Of a stretch of DNA of 64,000 bases, positions 40,727 through 50,834 are shown one piece after another (the stretch's first letter is position 1; each line of letters opens with the position of its first letter). The DNA is from Teratosphaeria epicoccoides (Eukaryota > Ascomycota > Dothideomycetes > Mycosphaerellales > Teratosphaeriaceae): the NCBI GenBank assembly GCA_021401465.1, contig JADDMT010000054.1, positions 62,001-126,000 of the forward strand, given 5' to 3'. The notes under the pieces are model-generated. The model made no database searches, was not told where the DNA came from, and was given only the letters and a program-made list of their open reading frames with translations. The position numbers and the translations under genes are program-made.

Positions 40727-43700
40727 TTAGATCCATCCGCCCTGCACAACTTCCCTACCCACCAGCTCCATCTGCCCCAGCTCCCCCGTCCGCCGCCTCT
40801 CAAGGACCCACTGCGGTCTCCCAGATCCGGCTGGGTCCTTCTCTTTCACATATGTCACAGAATCCGAACCCTTTCGCGAGTGGGTTCGTCCCTCTTCACC
40901 ATAGTGCAGAGGCGGTGCAGCTTTTCTAATAGTGCCCGGCGATTCAGTAGGGGCAAGCTTGCGCGGCGTAGCATCGAGATCAAACGAGTTCGCCAGAGGG
41001 GAAGAGAACTGCTGTTGTCCGTTGCCGCCTAAGCCGCCGGAGCTCGACCGCGGTGACGAGTCATCCTGGTGTGAGGCCCAGGCCCTCGATGGAGGAGTGT
41101 CGGACTGGGAAGCATTCGCACCGCCGGCCAGGCTCGGATGGGCACTGGAAGGATTGCTGTTAGATGCGCTGGGGCTCGTAGCATGGTCAGAATATCCATA
41201 AGACATTGGAGCTCCGCCCATGGGGCCGAAGTAGCCCTGGCCGCCCGTCGGCGACCGGGCACTGTTCGAACTACCCACGGCGTTCAATCCAGCGTTCGAG
41301 CTCATCGATCCGTTGTTCCTGCCATGGCTCGCGGCGCTTTGCAAGCTCCCATTGCTACCGCCAAAGGCGTTGACGCGAAGCTTGCGAAGCTGGTCGAAGT
41401 TGGCCACATCGTTCTCCGGCACAATCGGAGTGACTGGCATTCGCGCCAAGGCAGGTGACGCAGGGCCGATGTTCGAGCCATACAGGCCAGCGCTGACGGG
41501 CCCGAACACGGCCCCGTGCCCGAGGTTGACGAAGGAGTTGCGCGTCGAGAATTCCGAGCGCTCGGTGATGGGTGTGAGGTTCGGTTCCCTCCCGCTTCTG
41601 TTCCTTGCCAGTCCGTCGTCTCCGTTGTCGCCAAAAAAGCCACCATTGATAGCCTCTGCGTCAGATGAGTTTGGGCGAGCTCGGGCGTAGAAGCCAAATT
41701 CGGAGCCATAGAACCCGTCCTCGTCGTTTGCAAGCGCCTCAGCGTTGGCAGCGGCGACGATGTCATCGTCGTTCCCAAACTCATCAATGAAAGAGCTATC
41801 GTCTAAAAAAGTCATTGAGTCCTTGTGCGGTGATTGGGACGCATCAAAGCCAAAATCGAAACTGAACTTGGCTGGGCTGTACTCGGAGGTCTTACTCCCC
41901 TCTGGCTCGCTTCCTCGAGTCAAATTCGATGCGCTTCTGCTGACACCGTCGCCGCCATTAACCGCGAGATGTCCAGCGCCGTCATCTCGCGAATAGAAAG
42001 AGCGATCGTCGAAGCTCCCCTTTGTCTTGAGACTGGCCGTCACAGCAGAGGAAGTCGTGCTCGGCACTCTTGCGAATCTTCCCTCCTCCTGTGCTCGATT
42101 TGCCGCTTCGGCCAACGCCGCATGATAAGCCGCGAGGCTCGTCTGCATTCTTCTCACGAGCTCTACATCTCCGCTCTCTTGCACTGGCAATGGTGGGACA
42201 CGCCCGCTTAAGCCGAGACGCTTGGCGTCTTCGCTCGGGTTGCGTTGAGGGATGAGCCTAGGATCCACAGGCCCTTGAAGCACGAGGTCCTCAAGCAGCA
42301 TTTGAGACTCTCGTTGCCTTTGTTTCTCAAGGTTGCCACCCATAGCGAAGGATGGGTATGGTCCATCACTGCCCAGGCTCGCGATCGAGAATGCTGAGGT
42401 GTCCCTCTGATGGTACCCGCCAATGTCTGCGGGACCAAGAATGCCGCTCCGCGGTCCAATGGCGTGCTGATTGATCCTGGGCAAATACCCATCTTCGTCA
42501 AGTTTGTCTTCGTTCGGCATCTGACCTGACCTGTAATGCACGGGATTTCGGATCTCTTGCTCGAAGCCGCCGTCGTCAAAGTACATGTCGTCCTCTGCTT
42601 CCGACTCTGATCGCGCGTGCTGAGGACTCCGGTCCGCCCTCTTGTTCCCAGCGCTGATATGCTTTCCGACAGACCCACCGTAGGCTTTGCTGAGCTCGCT
42701 GGGCTTTGCCGGGTCTTGCAACGCCAACGCCGACGACTCAGTGCCAATGCTGCTGACAGGCTGCTGCTCGTCCGCGGTCGACCCTTGCTTCGCCAGCTCA
42801 TGCCATCCCCCACTCCCACCTGTGGTGTCACCGTGTCTTGTCGCTGGCCGCGGCGAGTCTATCTTGGGCGACCCCGTTCGACTGCCCACTAGACTGTCGG
42901 TGGAGTCCTCGCTGAATTTGAAGCCTTGGAATCCGCTCAAGCCCAAGCCGGAGTTTGCTTCGGAAGCCACGGTCATCGGTCGACTCATAGGATTGTTTGT
43001 GCTTGGTGATACAGCTTGCAACTTCTCGGATCCCTCGTGCTCAGCATCGAGAGCTTTGAGACTCGATATCCTGGATGCGCGGTACTCCTGACTCCTCGGA
43101 GATGATAGACTCACACCGCTGATACGTCTGGACTTCCTGTCATCGGTTGTCGCGCTCTTGACTTCTCTCGGTGGCAACGGCGGAGGCCCTAAAACGGCAG
43201 GCATCGGGTAGCCCGTTGTCTGTGGCTGCGCGCCAGGATCTTGGCCCGCCACGACGGCGACAGGCGGCTTTGGGGGGCCGAGGATATCAGTGTTGACTGT
43301 CAAAGCGCTGGCCGTACTCTTGTCCCTTTCGTACGACGGTTGGCTGTGAACAGGGTTCCCAGAGCCCTGCATGTAGTGATCGAGAGTGCTCCCATAAGTC
43401 ATGGTCGTGGCCTTGCTGCCACCCCGGTAGTGTGCCATGAAGTCTGGATGATCCGCGTAGGTTTGTTCACTTCCCTCGGGCTTCCATCCTGTATGCACGA
43501 CAGCATCGCCGTCGTCCTCCTCCTGACTGTCGTACGCTGACCCGTCATCTGATTGCGCAAGGCGCATACCCTGTTGCACACCCAGCATGCCAATAGCGAC
43601 GTTTGAGTGAATCCACGGGGCGTTGGCCGACATCGATACCTGCGGATCTTTGTGTTGTTGCTGGACTTCGAATTCATCCATGTCATCGATGGCGTCTTCA

Positions 43701-46498
43701 TCGAACTCGTCTTCATCGTCTTGGTCTGGACTTCTGCTGCGGGAGACGTCTTGTCTGTTGCCCTTGATTTTGCGGTGCTTCTCTTCCAACTTCTCCTCTT
43801 CCGCTGCGCTTTCGCCGCCGAATTGGAACGAGAAGCGCGATGCAACAGACGCTTGGTGCTTGGGCTTCCGATTCGACCGCTTCGTGTGTCCGACAGCGCT
43901 TGCGCGCTTCTCCACAACTTTGACGCCACCGGCAGCGGTAGTGTTCAAAGGTCTCACGAACTCGGCTTGCGAGATCTCGGGAGTTAACTGATCAGGTGTG
44001 GTCCCTAGGCTGGACGTTCTGTCCGGAACAAGCATGCTGAGGCTTACGCTTTGCGAAGACGAACTCGGTGGTAAGGCGAGCGATGAGCTCATGCCGGAAA
44101 GCGAGTTCCCGACCGTCTCGGACGCGTTTGCACGGTCGGGATATGGGACCCTCCCGCGTGAGCTCCAAGGCGCATCTTCCGCCACAGGGGTCATGCTCGG
44201 CTGTGAAGAGTCTCCACCGGAAAGCCGCGCTCCGGTCTCGCCCGCGTCACGCTGTCTCGTCTCGAAGCCCGAGCCTGAAATTCGCGCCGCCGGAGCTGCG
44301 GCGGGAGTTGTGGAGATCGACCTTCCGTTCCCTGCCATCTCCGCCCCACTGCTGAAGGTCGGGCTGATCGGGCTTATGCTCTGCACGCCAAGACTGCTGC
44401 TGGCCTCTCCGCCCGCCGCAGTGCCCGCGTGACTCGTTCTCGGGGTGACTGGACTGATCGCGCCACCGGCACCGCCAGCCTCGATCGACGAGCTTCCCGA
44501 ATCCCTCTCCCGGCGCCCACTCGTGCTCTGAGTGCTGCTCCTCTGACTGTCAACATCGTTGTACAGGCTCGCCTGCAGCGGATCCAGGGTGAGTTGCTGG
44601 CTCCGTCGCGCAAAAGGAGGGAGCACGGCACTCTCTTGCGAAAACTTTGACATATGACCCGAATTTTGCGAGACCCTGGTCAGGAAGTCCTTATTCTCCA
44701 GCCGTTCTGCATTGAGACTGCTCACCCTGTTTGCTGTTTCTGGGTGTTCAGCCAACATCTCCCTGAACACAGGAGAATGAGCGCTGGATCTTGCCGCCCT
44801 GCCTGATCCGTCGCTCGGGTGCTGCGCATGGAAGTGTAGGTGCTCAGGAGAGAAGTCCGGTTGCGTCAGTGGGACAGGTGAGGCACTGCTGCTGCCCTGA
44901 AGTTGACGATGATCCATCGGAGGGCTCGTGAGAAAGTCGTTCCCGGTCTCGTATGAAAGTCCGCGAGCTGGTTTGGGAGCGCTGAAGTCGTGGACGACCT
45001 TGCCTTTGATGCCGACGTAATCCGTGGGCAGTTCACTGATGCCAACGGCCGCGACGCTTTTTTGTCGTTCGTACGCCTGCGCAGCGACCGACTTGTCGAC
45101 GACGATGGCATCTTGCCCACTCTTCCGCCGCGCGAGCAGAGACATCGGGTTGAACAAACGCGTTCTCCGCCGTTCCGACTTATCGGCTTTGGGCGTACTG
45201 TTTCCGCTTTCTGCTCGCGCCATGGCAGGCCTGGCAGACGTGTGATGGGTGGGCACGCTGACGCCCGCCATCGTCGACGTCGCGTCCACCGTCTTTGGCC
45301 GGGTCGCGACATGCTGTGGTAACGGAAAGGCCGCAGAAGTCTCGCCGTACGGCGTTCCGACGGTCAGCGTCGATGGCGCTCGAGACAATTGTGCTTTGAC
45401 GTTGGAGGATCGAGAAGACGTCCTTTGTGCAGACGCCGAACTGCCTTGTATTGCGAAAGGTGCCCGTCGTAGCGCGGCCCTCAGGTCGTCGGCGGATGCA
45501 TTTTGACTCAGCCTGGCTCCACTGATCTTAGCTGCTCGTAACGACGTCACAGAAGTCGGCGTCTGGACCGCAGGTGGCGCTGATCCGGGGCTTGATGCAT
45601 GTCTCTCCTTCCAGTACGCATTCGCGCTCTGCGTGTGGATAGACAGCATGGGAGTCCTCGCAGTCGACTTCGACGCTGTCGGCGTCGGCGTGGGATTGGA
45701 ATAGGGTTTGTCTCTGCTATCGATAAACTCTCGAGTCATGACGGGGCCGGTATCAAGCTCCGGCAGCGGCGGAGAATGCGGACGAGGAGCAGGAGGGAAG
45801 ATTGAGCTTTGCATGCGCGGGACGTCGCTTTCCTCCGACGTCGCGCCTGCAGTCCATGGTCTGGGTCGCTCCTGCATGCTCGTCGCGCCCCCAGTGGTCG
45901 GCAGTGGATGGATGGGGTGTGCTGCGGTCGGGGCGGAAGCGTGATTGTGGCTTGGGCGACGAGCAGCGGCGATGTCGTCACTTTCATGTCTTCCACGTGG
46001 CTGCAGGTTTGCACCTTCCTCTCCGCCCGATGTCTGCTGTCGGCTCCGGCGCTCTCTGTCGTTCGATGCCACATGCCCCCTCCCCTCCCTCCCCTCGGTG
46101 CTTGCGACGCGCGGGATCGGAGGCAGCACGGGCGGAGGGAAGGCGAGCGTGCTCTTTCTGACATGCAGCCCGACACGCGTCGCACTGGCGCTCCTGCTGT
46201 CACTGGCGCGCTCTGGCTTCGGCGTCAGCGGCCCATCACTCGTCTTCGGCCGGGCCAGACTCTCTTCACTGACGCGGAAGGGCAGGTCTGACGGCGAGAG
46301 CTCGAAGTCGAAGGTCATCTGCAGCGGACTCACCAGTGGCGAGGATGCATGATGGTTGGCGGAAGAAGTGGTGAGGCTCGAGAGCGGTGGATCGGGCGGG
46401 CGTGCTGGATCGTGCATGTGCATGTGCTGCTTCCCACTCGTCGAGCAGCTCAAGCTCTTGCGCTGCCCGCCCCGAGGGAAGGCTTTCTTGGCGAACAT
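40727..46498 (-). CDS. very large disordered fungal protein, unknown function
   Basis: One uninterrupted frame of 1923 residues. Most is low-complexity (Ser, Pro, Gly, Asp-rich). Islands look conserved: FDFELSPSDLPFRVSEESL near the N-terminus, LFNPMSLLARRKSGQ, IKGKVVHDFSAPKPARGLSY, PVFREMLAEHPE, an acidic DDEDEFDEDAIDDMDEFE, DDMYFDDGGFEQEIRNP, MLLEDLVLQGPVDPRLIPQR and the C-terminal SDSVTYVKEKDPAG with WVLERRRTGE. I believe similar proteins exist across filamentous ascomycetes, without a named function. There is no membrane segment or catalytic motif; the many Ser/Thr-Pro sites and short islands suit a scaffold or polarity factor, which is a guess. An internal ATG at MTFDFEL is an alternative start. 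Codon usage looks native. Confidence 0.75.
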   Translation of the reverse strand: MFAKKAFPRGGQRKSLSCSTSGKQHMHMHDPARPPDPPLSSLTTSSANHHASSPLVSPLQMTFDFELSPSDLPFRVSEESLARPKTSDGPLTPKPERASDSRSASATRVGLHVRKSTLAFPPPVLPPIPRVASTEGREGRGHVASNDRERRSRQQTSGGEEGANLQPRGRHESDDIAAARRPSHNHASAPTAAHPIHPLPTTGGATSMQERPRPWTAGATSEESDVPRMQSSIFPPAPRPHSPPLPELDTGPVMTREFIDSRDKPYSNPTPTPTASKSTARTPMLSIHTQSANAYWKERHASSPGSAPPAVQTPTSVTSLRAAKISGARLSQNASADDLRAALRRAPFAIQGSSASAQRTSSRSSNVKAQLSRAPSTLTVGTPYGETSAAFPLPQHVATRPKTVDATSTMAGVSVPTHHTSARPAMARAESGNSTPKADKSERRRTRLFNPMSLLARRKSGQDAIVVDKSVAAQAYERQKSVAAVGISELPTDYVGIKGKVVHDFSAPKPARGLSYETGNDFLTSPPMDHRQLQGSSSASPVPLTQPDFSPEHLHFHAQHPSDGSGRAARSSAHSPVFREMLAEHPETANRVSSLNAERLENKDFLTRVSQNSGHMSKFSQESAVLPPFARRSQQLTLDPLQASLYNDVDSQRSSTQSTSGRRERDSGSSSIEAGGAGGAISPVTPRTSHAGTAAGGEASSSLGVQSISPISPTFSSGAEMAGNGRSISTTPAAAPAARISGSGFETRQRDAGETGARLSGGDSSQPSMTPVAEDAPWSSRGRVPYPDRANASETVGNSLSGMSSSLALPPSSSSQSVSLSMLVPDRTSSLGTTPDQLTPEISQAEFVRPLNTTAAGGVKVVEKRASAVGHTKRSNRKPKHQASVASRFSFQFGGESAAEEEKLEEKHRKIKGNRQDVSRSRSPDQDDEDEFDEDAIDDMDEFEVQQQHKDPQVSMSANAPWIHSNVAIGMLGVQQGMRLAQSDDGSAYDSQEEDDGDAVVHTGWKPEGSEQTYADHPDFMAHYRGGSKATTMTYGSTLDHYMQGSGNPVHSQPSYERDKSTASALTVNTDILGPPKPPVAVVAGQDPGAQPQTTGYPMPAVLGPPPLPPREVKSATTDDRKSRRISGVSLSSPRSQEYRASRISSLKALDAEHEGSEKLQAVSPSTNNPMSRPMTVASEANSGLGLSGFQGFKFSEDSTDSLVGSRTGSPKIDSPRPATRHGDTTGGSGGWHELAKQGSTADEQQPVSSIGTESSALALQDPAKPSELSKAYGGSVGKHISAGNKRADRSPQHARSESEAEDDMYFDDGGFEQEIRNPVHYRSGQMPNEDKLDEDGYLPRINQHAIGPRSGILGPADIGGYHQRDTSAFSIASLGSDGPYPSFAMGGNLEKQRQRESQMLLEDLVLQGPVDPRLIPQRNPSEDAKRLGLSGRVPPLPVQESGDVELVRRMQTSLAAYHAALAEAANRAQEEGRFARVPSTTSSAVTASLKTKGSFDDRSFYSRDDGAGHLAVNGGDGVSRSASNLTRGSEPEGSKTSEYSPAKFSFDFGFDASQSPHKDSMTFLDDSSFIDEFGNDDDIVAAANAEALANDEDGFYGSEFGFYARARPNSSDAEAINGGFFGDNGDDGLARNRSGREPNLTPITERSEFSTRNSFVNLGHGAVFGPVSAGLYGSNIGPASPALARMPVTPIVPENDVANFDQLRKLRVNAFGGSNGSLQSAASHGRNNGSMSSNAGLNAVGSSNSARSPTGGQGYFGPMGGAPMSYGYSDHATSPSASNSNPSSAHPSLAGGANASQSDTPPSRAWASHQDDSSPRSSSGGLGGNGQQQFSSPLANSFDLDATPRKLAPTESPGTIRKAAPPLHYGEEGRTHSRKGSDSVTYVKEKDPAGSGRPQWVLERRRTGELGQMELVGREVVQGGWI

Positions 46499-46621
46499 GC
46501 TGGCGGCGGCGGCAGGGACGTGCAGCTGTACCGTAGTATGCAGCCAGCCTCAGCGTGAGACAGGTGCGCCGTGCACATCCACTCCTGGCCTCTCCAATTC
46601 GCAATGCAACAATAACAATGT

Positions 46622-46623
46622 GG

Positions 46624-46655
<32 letters not shown>
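46622..46655. repeat. (GAT)n microsatellite
   Basis: About ten GAT/ATG units in tandem, upstream of the large gene. Confidence 0.9.
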
Positions 46656-46685
46656 ATCGTGACATCTCTGTCCACCCAAGCGAGA

Positions 46686-46686
<1 letters not shown>

Positions 46687-46724
<38 letters not shown>
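46687..46724. repeat. (AC)19 microsatellite
   Basis: An uninterrupted AC dinucleotide tract of about 38 bp. Confidence 0.95.
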
Positions 46725-46727
<3 letters not shown>

Positions 46728-46770
46728 CTCCCTCTTTCTCTCTTTCTCCCTCTCTCTCTCTCTCTCACTC
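46725..46770. repeat. TC-rich polypyrimidine tract
   Basis: CTCTCTC and TTTCTC runs follow the AC tract directly. Read from the minus strand this is GA-rich and lies upstream of the large protein. Confidence 0.85.
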
Positions 46771-46959
46771 ACTCACAAGGCGGCCACGCGTTGGAGGTCG
46801 CTCTTGCCCAATGAAATTTCCCCAATCCACCCGGCTGCGCTTTCCCGGTGCCGAGCTCTTCCTCGTCACACAACCGCTGCACCCGATCGGTTCCCACGTG
46901 CTCATCCCACAGCGACGACGACGAATCGAGCTCGGGAAGGCAGACAGAGAGAGACAGTC

Positions 46960-47032
46960 CTCGTCAGGATTCTACTCACTCCTCGTCAGGATTCTGCTCA
47001 CTCCCTGTCAGGATTCTGCTCACTCCTCGTCA
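46960..47032. repeat. 22-bp minisatellite, about 3.3 units
   Basis: Three near-identical 22-bp units built on CTCGTCAGGATTCTGCTCAC, with single-base differences, are followed by a partial unit. Confidence 0.85.
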
Positions 47033-47314
47033 TGCCACGGGAGCTATGATTGATTGACTCTCACATCCCTCGCGGGCCGAAGAGCCGCCGAGGCAAGCCA
47101 AAGGGGACACGGGCGGCCACGTAGGACCAAGGCGTGGTGGATGTATGACAGACTGAGACTGGCTGACATGGCGGGCGGGGTCCGGGATGATGTCGCTCCG
47201 CAGATACTTGGCCCGATAGATCACGGTAGACGACACCCGGGCCAGAGCATTATTCACAGCGTGTGTTGGAGATGGTCATGAAGAAGTTCCGAGCCATCAG
47301 CCACAGCGTCAGCC

Positions 47315-48980
47315 ATGGCGCCTTCCATTGTCCACCTGCCCAACGGCCTGACACTAACCGTCACCCCGGTGTTCGGAGGCATCCAATTCAAAGCGAACGA
47401 ATGGAATGTCCACCACAACGCATTTCCGCCCGGCTGGACAATCATCCTGCACAGCGAGGATGACGAGGATGACGAGGCTGCAAACGCCCCGGCCGACGCC
47501 AAGAGGAAACACCACCACATCCACCGTTTCGAGAGACCCACGCTGCGCAATGATCATATCTATATCTCAACCATCTCCAACCCGAGCAACACGGAATTCC
47601 GCCCGACTGGGAGCCCATCGAGGCACATCGCCATGATGCTGTGGGCGAGCTTGTGGTGGTACTTTCATCAGCCAGCCCCCTGCCCTCATCGGACCACTGC
47701 AGCTTCGCAGAACACGCCAGACCGCGCTCGACCCCGCGCCGAATGGATCCTGAACATCAATCGCGAAGGCATTTTCAAGGGCAAGCACCTCCTCCCCAAG
47801 CTGGAAAGGATGGGCTTGATCACGACCGAAGACAGTTCCGTCGGCCTGGACCCATCTGATGGCGTCAGAGAGTGCGGTGAAGGCTGGAGCCACATGTTCA
47901 CCTCCCAGCCCCGTTTCTGGCAACTCGATGCCCGAATCTACCTGTTCGATCTGTTGCCAGCACAGCCAGCTTCACCCTTCCCGTCTGTCAATAATAGTCG
48001 AGCTGCCTCGCCCATTCGAAACAGCACACACCTCAGTCCCGCGCCGCGTCCGGAGACCCCCGAACACATCACCCGCGCCAACACGCCTCCAGGGCCTTTC
48101 ACATCTGGCTCCCACCTACCGACTTACTACCCTCCACACCCGTTACACTACACCTGGACGAATGGCATCCGCCACCCCATCCGGCCGAAGCCTCCGCGAC
48201 AGGGCGAAACGTTCTACACCCGCTTCATCCCCAGTCTCGGCCAGTACCTCTCCTTCCGCGTGGCCTGCCTCTCGCCCACAGCCGTGCAACACCACGGTCC
48301 AACATCCAGCGTCCAGGGCGAAGCGACTCACAACCGACGCGGAGAACGCGGTACCTCAACGGACGAAGGCATGCCCAACATGGGCGCACTAACCGTCCAA
48401 GACCCGGACACAACCAACATGACAGACGTCCAGCTCCTGCACAAATGGATGAACGACCCCCGCGTCGCCTACTCCTGGGGTGAAAATGGCCCTCTCGGCC
48501 ACCAAGAAGACTTCCTCAAATCGGGCCTCGCATCCACCCACTCCTTCCCCGTCATCGGCTCCTTCGACGGCAAGCCGTTCGGCTACTTCGAAATCTACTG
48601 GGCCAAGGAAGACCGTCTTGCCGCACACATCGGCGCCGGGGGCTGCGAAGACTGGGATCGCGGTCTCCACGTGCTAGTCGGCGAGCAGGAGTTCCGCGGT
48701 CCACATCGCATTCGGGTATGGCTGAGTGCGCTGGTGCATTATTGCTGGACGGCGGACCTGAGGACGAGTTCGGTGGTGATGGAGCCGAGAGTGGATAACG
48801 ACAAGTAGGTCATATCTAGCCCGAGAGTCTGCAGCGAACACCTACTGACGTCGCAACCATAGGCTCAAAGGCTACTGCGAGGAGGTTGGGTTTTACAAGG
48901 AGAAGGAGGTTTCGTTTCCGCATAAGCAGAGTAATCTCATGAGGATCCGGAGGGAAGCGTGGAGTGCGCCGGCGATATAA
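47315..48980 (+). CDS. SidF-like siderophore N-acyltransferase
   Basis: A GNAT-fold acyltransferase of the IucB/SidF/SidL type, which transfers an acyl group from CoA to N5-hydroxyornithine in hydroxamate siderophore synthesis. Two exons (47315-48804, 48863-48980) with a 58-bp intron give 535 residues. The C-terminal catalytic part has LLHKWMNDPRVAYSWGENG, PVIGSFDGKPFGYFEIYWAK, DRGLHVLVGEQEFRGPHRIR, and VVMEPRVDNDKLKGYCEEVG followed by FPHKQSNLMRIRREAW. The N-terminal half is the less conserved domain of the family, with a Pro-rich insert. Aspergillus SidF is peroxisomal, but this protein ends SAPAI, with no PTS1. No siderophore synthetase or transporter adjoins it. SidF against SidL cannot be settled here. 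Confidence 0.85.
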
Positions 48981-49319
48981 TTTTGGTTTGTCAAAAAACA
49001 AAAAAAAAATAAAAAAAAAAATGATTTGGCTGCGACTGGCATAGCTGGTCGTCGTTGTGGCGGCCGCCAATTTGCAGGACTTTCGACACTGACAACAGAA
49101 CATGCCTGATATGATGATACTCTGCTGTAGCGACGAGCCGCATCTCCCTCTCTACTCGGTCTCTGCTCCAGGACTGTGCTTGTTTCAGACTCGGGCACGA
49201 CGCAGAGCGAATGCAGTCTCCGGCTCGGCGCCTCTCCCACCGCCATCTCTACACGCGATCCACTTCATGCTCAAGCCCTGCTCTCATCCACATCCCGCAT
49301 CACAACGTTCCATACCTGG
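48981..49319. other. convergent intergenic region with A-rich tract
   Basis: An A-rich run (about 48994-49020) lies just after the SidF-like stop and may be part of its 3' end. The other side is the farnesyltransferase 3' end. No gene is seen. Confidence 0.45.
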
Positions 49320-50834
49320 CTACGCAACCTTCGACCCACCAATGCCAGCGTCGACACTCCCGCCCGTGTCCAAACCCCCCTCCACAAACTGCCGCCTCGC
49401 CTCCTCAACCCTCGCAAACGGTATCACAAAAACCGGATGCACCAACTCCACCACTTCACTCCCATCCATCAAGCACTCCCCCCACTCCTCCGCGCTCGCC
49501 TTCCGCCCCACCCAACGGAACGCGGCGACCAACCTCCCACTCCGACCATCCACCACGCCGCCGCCTCGCTCGTACACATAGCGGTTCTCCGCATGGCTCA
49601 GCCCGGCGAGCGAGTAGCAAGTATGGTAGCCGTCCGCCCGCACGCGCGGCTTATCCCTCATCCCGCCCTTGGACCCCGCCGCCTGGCAGCAACAAAGCAG
49701 GTACCGGACCAGCGCCGCGCGGCTCCAGAGATCCCGGCCCGGCGGGAGCGCGCCCGCGGGCATCGCGGCTTGCAGCAGAGCCCAGCAGCCGCCGACCCAG
49801 TGGCTGTAGCACGCGTCGACGAGCTTGTTCGGGCGGCCCGCGAAGCCGCCTTCGGGCGAGGCCTGCATGTGGGCGAGCCAGGCGGCCAGGGCGGGCACGT
49901 CGAAGGATCGCGGGATGCTGACGTGCGGGGCGTCGAGGATGCTGAGGCAGGCGAGGCCGCAGAAGGCGTAGGCGCCGTGGACTTCGTTGCTCGGCGAGGC
50001 GGAGATGCCGCCTTCGTAGGTCTGGCAGCGGCTGATCCACTCTCCCAGGTTCTCCGTGAACGTCGTCAGGCCTGCGGTGCGTGCTGGGGCCTCCTCGGGC
50101 AAGGCGAGGGGGAGGTTGAGGAGGGTCAGGACGGTCATGGCGCAGTAGGCGCCGCGGATGTCTTCTTCTGCTCCCTCGGCCATGCGGAACCCGCCGTCGG
50201 GTTGTTTGACGGAGCCGAGCCAGTGCCACATGGCTGGTCGGTCGATGAGTTCCAGGCCGCCTACGCAGGCGAGGGCGAGGGTCGTGGCGTAGGTGCAGGC
50301 GCAGTGGCTGAGTTGGCCCTGCCCGCCGCCGAAACCGCCGGTTCGGTTCTGGAGTGGGCGGACGGTCTCAATCAGGCGGTCTTTGTATTCGGATACGTCC
50401 TCGCCGAGGCTGGAGAGGCCGGCCATGGCCCAGTAGAAGAGCCAGGGTCTGCTGGCATCGAGAGCGGCGTAGGGGGCGGGCATTTCTTTGAGAGTGTCGT
50501 GGAGGAACTTGATGTGCTGTTCTCTACGTAGTCGCGGGATGCCATGGCTGTTGAGTTCGAAGTCCTCGGAGCTTGAAACTGTGAGGTAAGGGAGGCAGTC
50601 CTCTTGCACCTTCTTCCTGCTTTCTGATGTGCTCGTTTCCAGTTCGTCGTGGAAGAGAGCTAGGGTGGCTCGGTGAAGCCATGGTGGCAAGGTCTGTGAT
50701 TCATCGCGACGAGCACTTGTTGTGGTGTCGCTGGCATCATTCTCGCCATCATTGCTATCTGATAGCTCGACAATCTTGGGCTGCCCCTTCAGCGCCTCGT
50801 CTAAGGTGTCCTCGGCGGTAGGCTTAGATGACAT
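49320..50834 (-). CDS. RAM1: protein farnesyltransferase beta subunit
   Basis: This is the catalytic, zinc-binding subunit that, with the alpha subunit, farnesylates CaaX proteins such as Ras and fungal pheromones. It is one exon of 504 residues from ATG 50834 (MSSKPTAEDTL); a longer frame to 50906 adds an unlikely Arg-rich leader. The alpha-alpha barrel repeats are visible: GGFGGGQGQLSHCACTYAT, PDGGFRMAEGAEEDIRGAYC, YEGGISASPSNEVHGAYAFC and EGGFAGRPNKLVDACYSHW. The zinc ligands are D340 and C342 in DACYSHW and H404 in GYHTCYSL. The N-terminal ~60 residues are an acidic, disordered extension. Confidence 0.96.
   Translation of the reverse strand: MSSKPTAEDTLDEALKGQPKIVELSDSNDGENDASDTTTSARRDESQTLPPWLHRATLALFHDELETSTSESRKKVQEDCLPYLTVSSSEDFELNSHGIPRLRREQHIKFLHDTLKEMPAPYAALDASRPWLFYWAMAGLSSLGEDVSEYKDRLIETVRPLQNRTGGFGGGQGQLSHCACTYATTLALACVGGLELIDRPAMWHWLGSVKQPDGGFRMAEGAEEDIRGAYCAMTVLTLLNLPLALPEEAPARTAGLTTFTENLGEWISRCQTYEGGISASPSNEVHGAYAFCGLACLSILDAPHVSIPRSFDVPALAAWLAHMQASPEGGFAGRPNKLVDACYSHWVGGCWALLQAAMPAGALPPGRDLWSRAALVRYLLCCCQAAGSKGGMRDKPRVRADGYHTCYSLAGLSHAENRYVYERGGGVVDGRSGRLVAAFRWVGRKASAEEWGECLMDGSEVVELVHPVFVIPFARVEEARRQFVEGGLDTGGSVDAGIGGSKVA

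Larger units (their letters stand above)
46499..47314. promoter_or_regulatory. divergent, repeat-rich region between large protein and SidF-like gene
   Basis: Both starts face away from this 816-bp stretch. It holds a GAT microsatellite, a long AC tract, a TC tract and a 22-bp minisatellite (listed apart). No complete GATA-type iron-regulator site (ATCWGATAA) was found before the SidF-like gene; the nearest are weak single GATA cores such as CGATAG near 47215. Confidence 0.5.

Noticed and set aside
46960..47032. CRISPR-like repeats
   Set aside because: The units are directly tandem with no spacers, and the host is a eukaryote.
49176..50531. A 451-codon plus-strand frame
   Set aside because: It lies antisense to the well-supported farnesyltransferase beta gene; its composition is that of a shadow frame.
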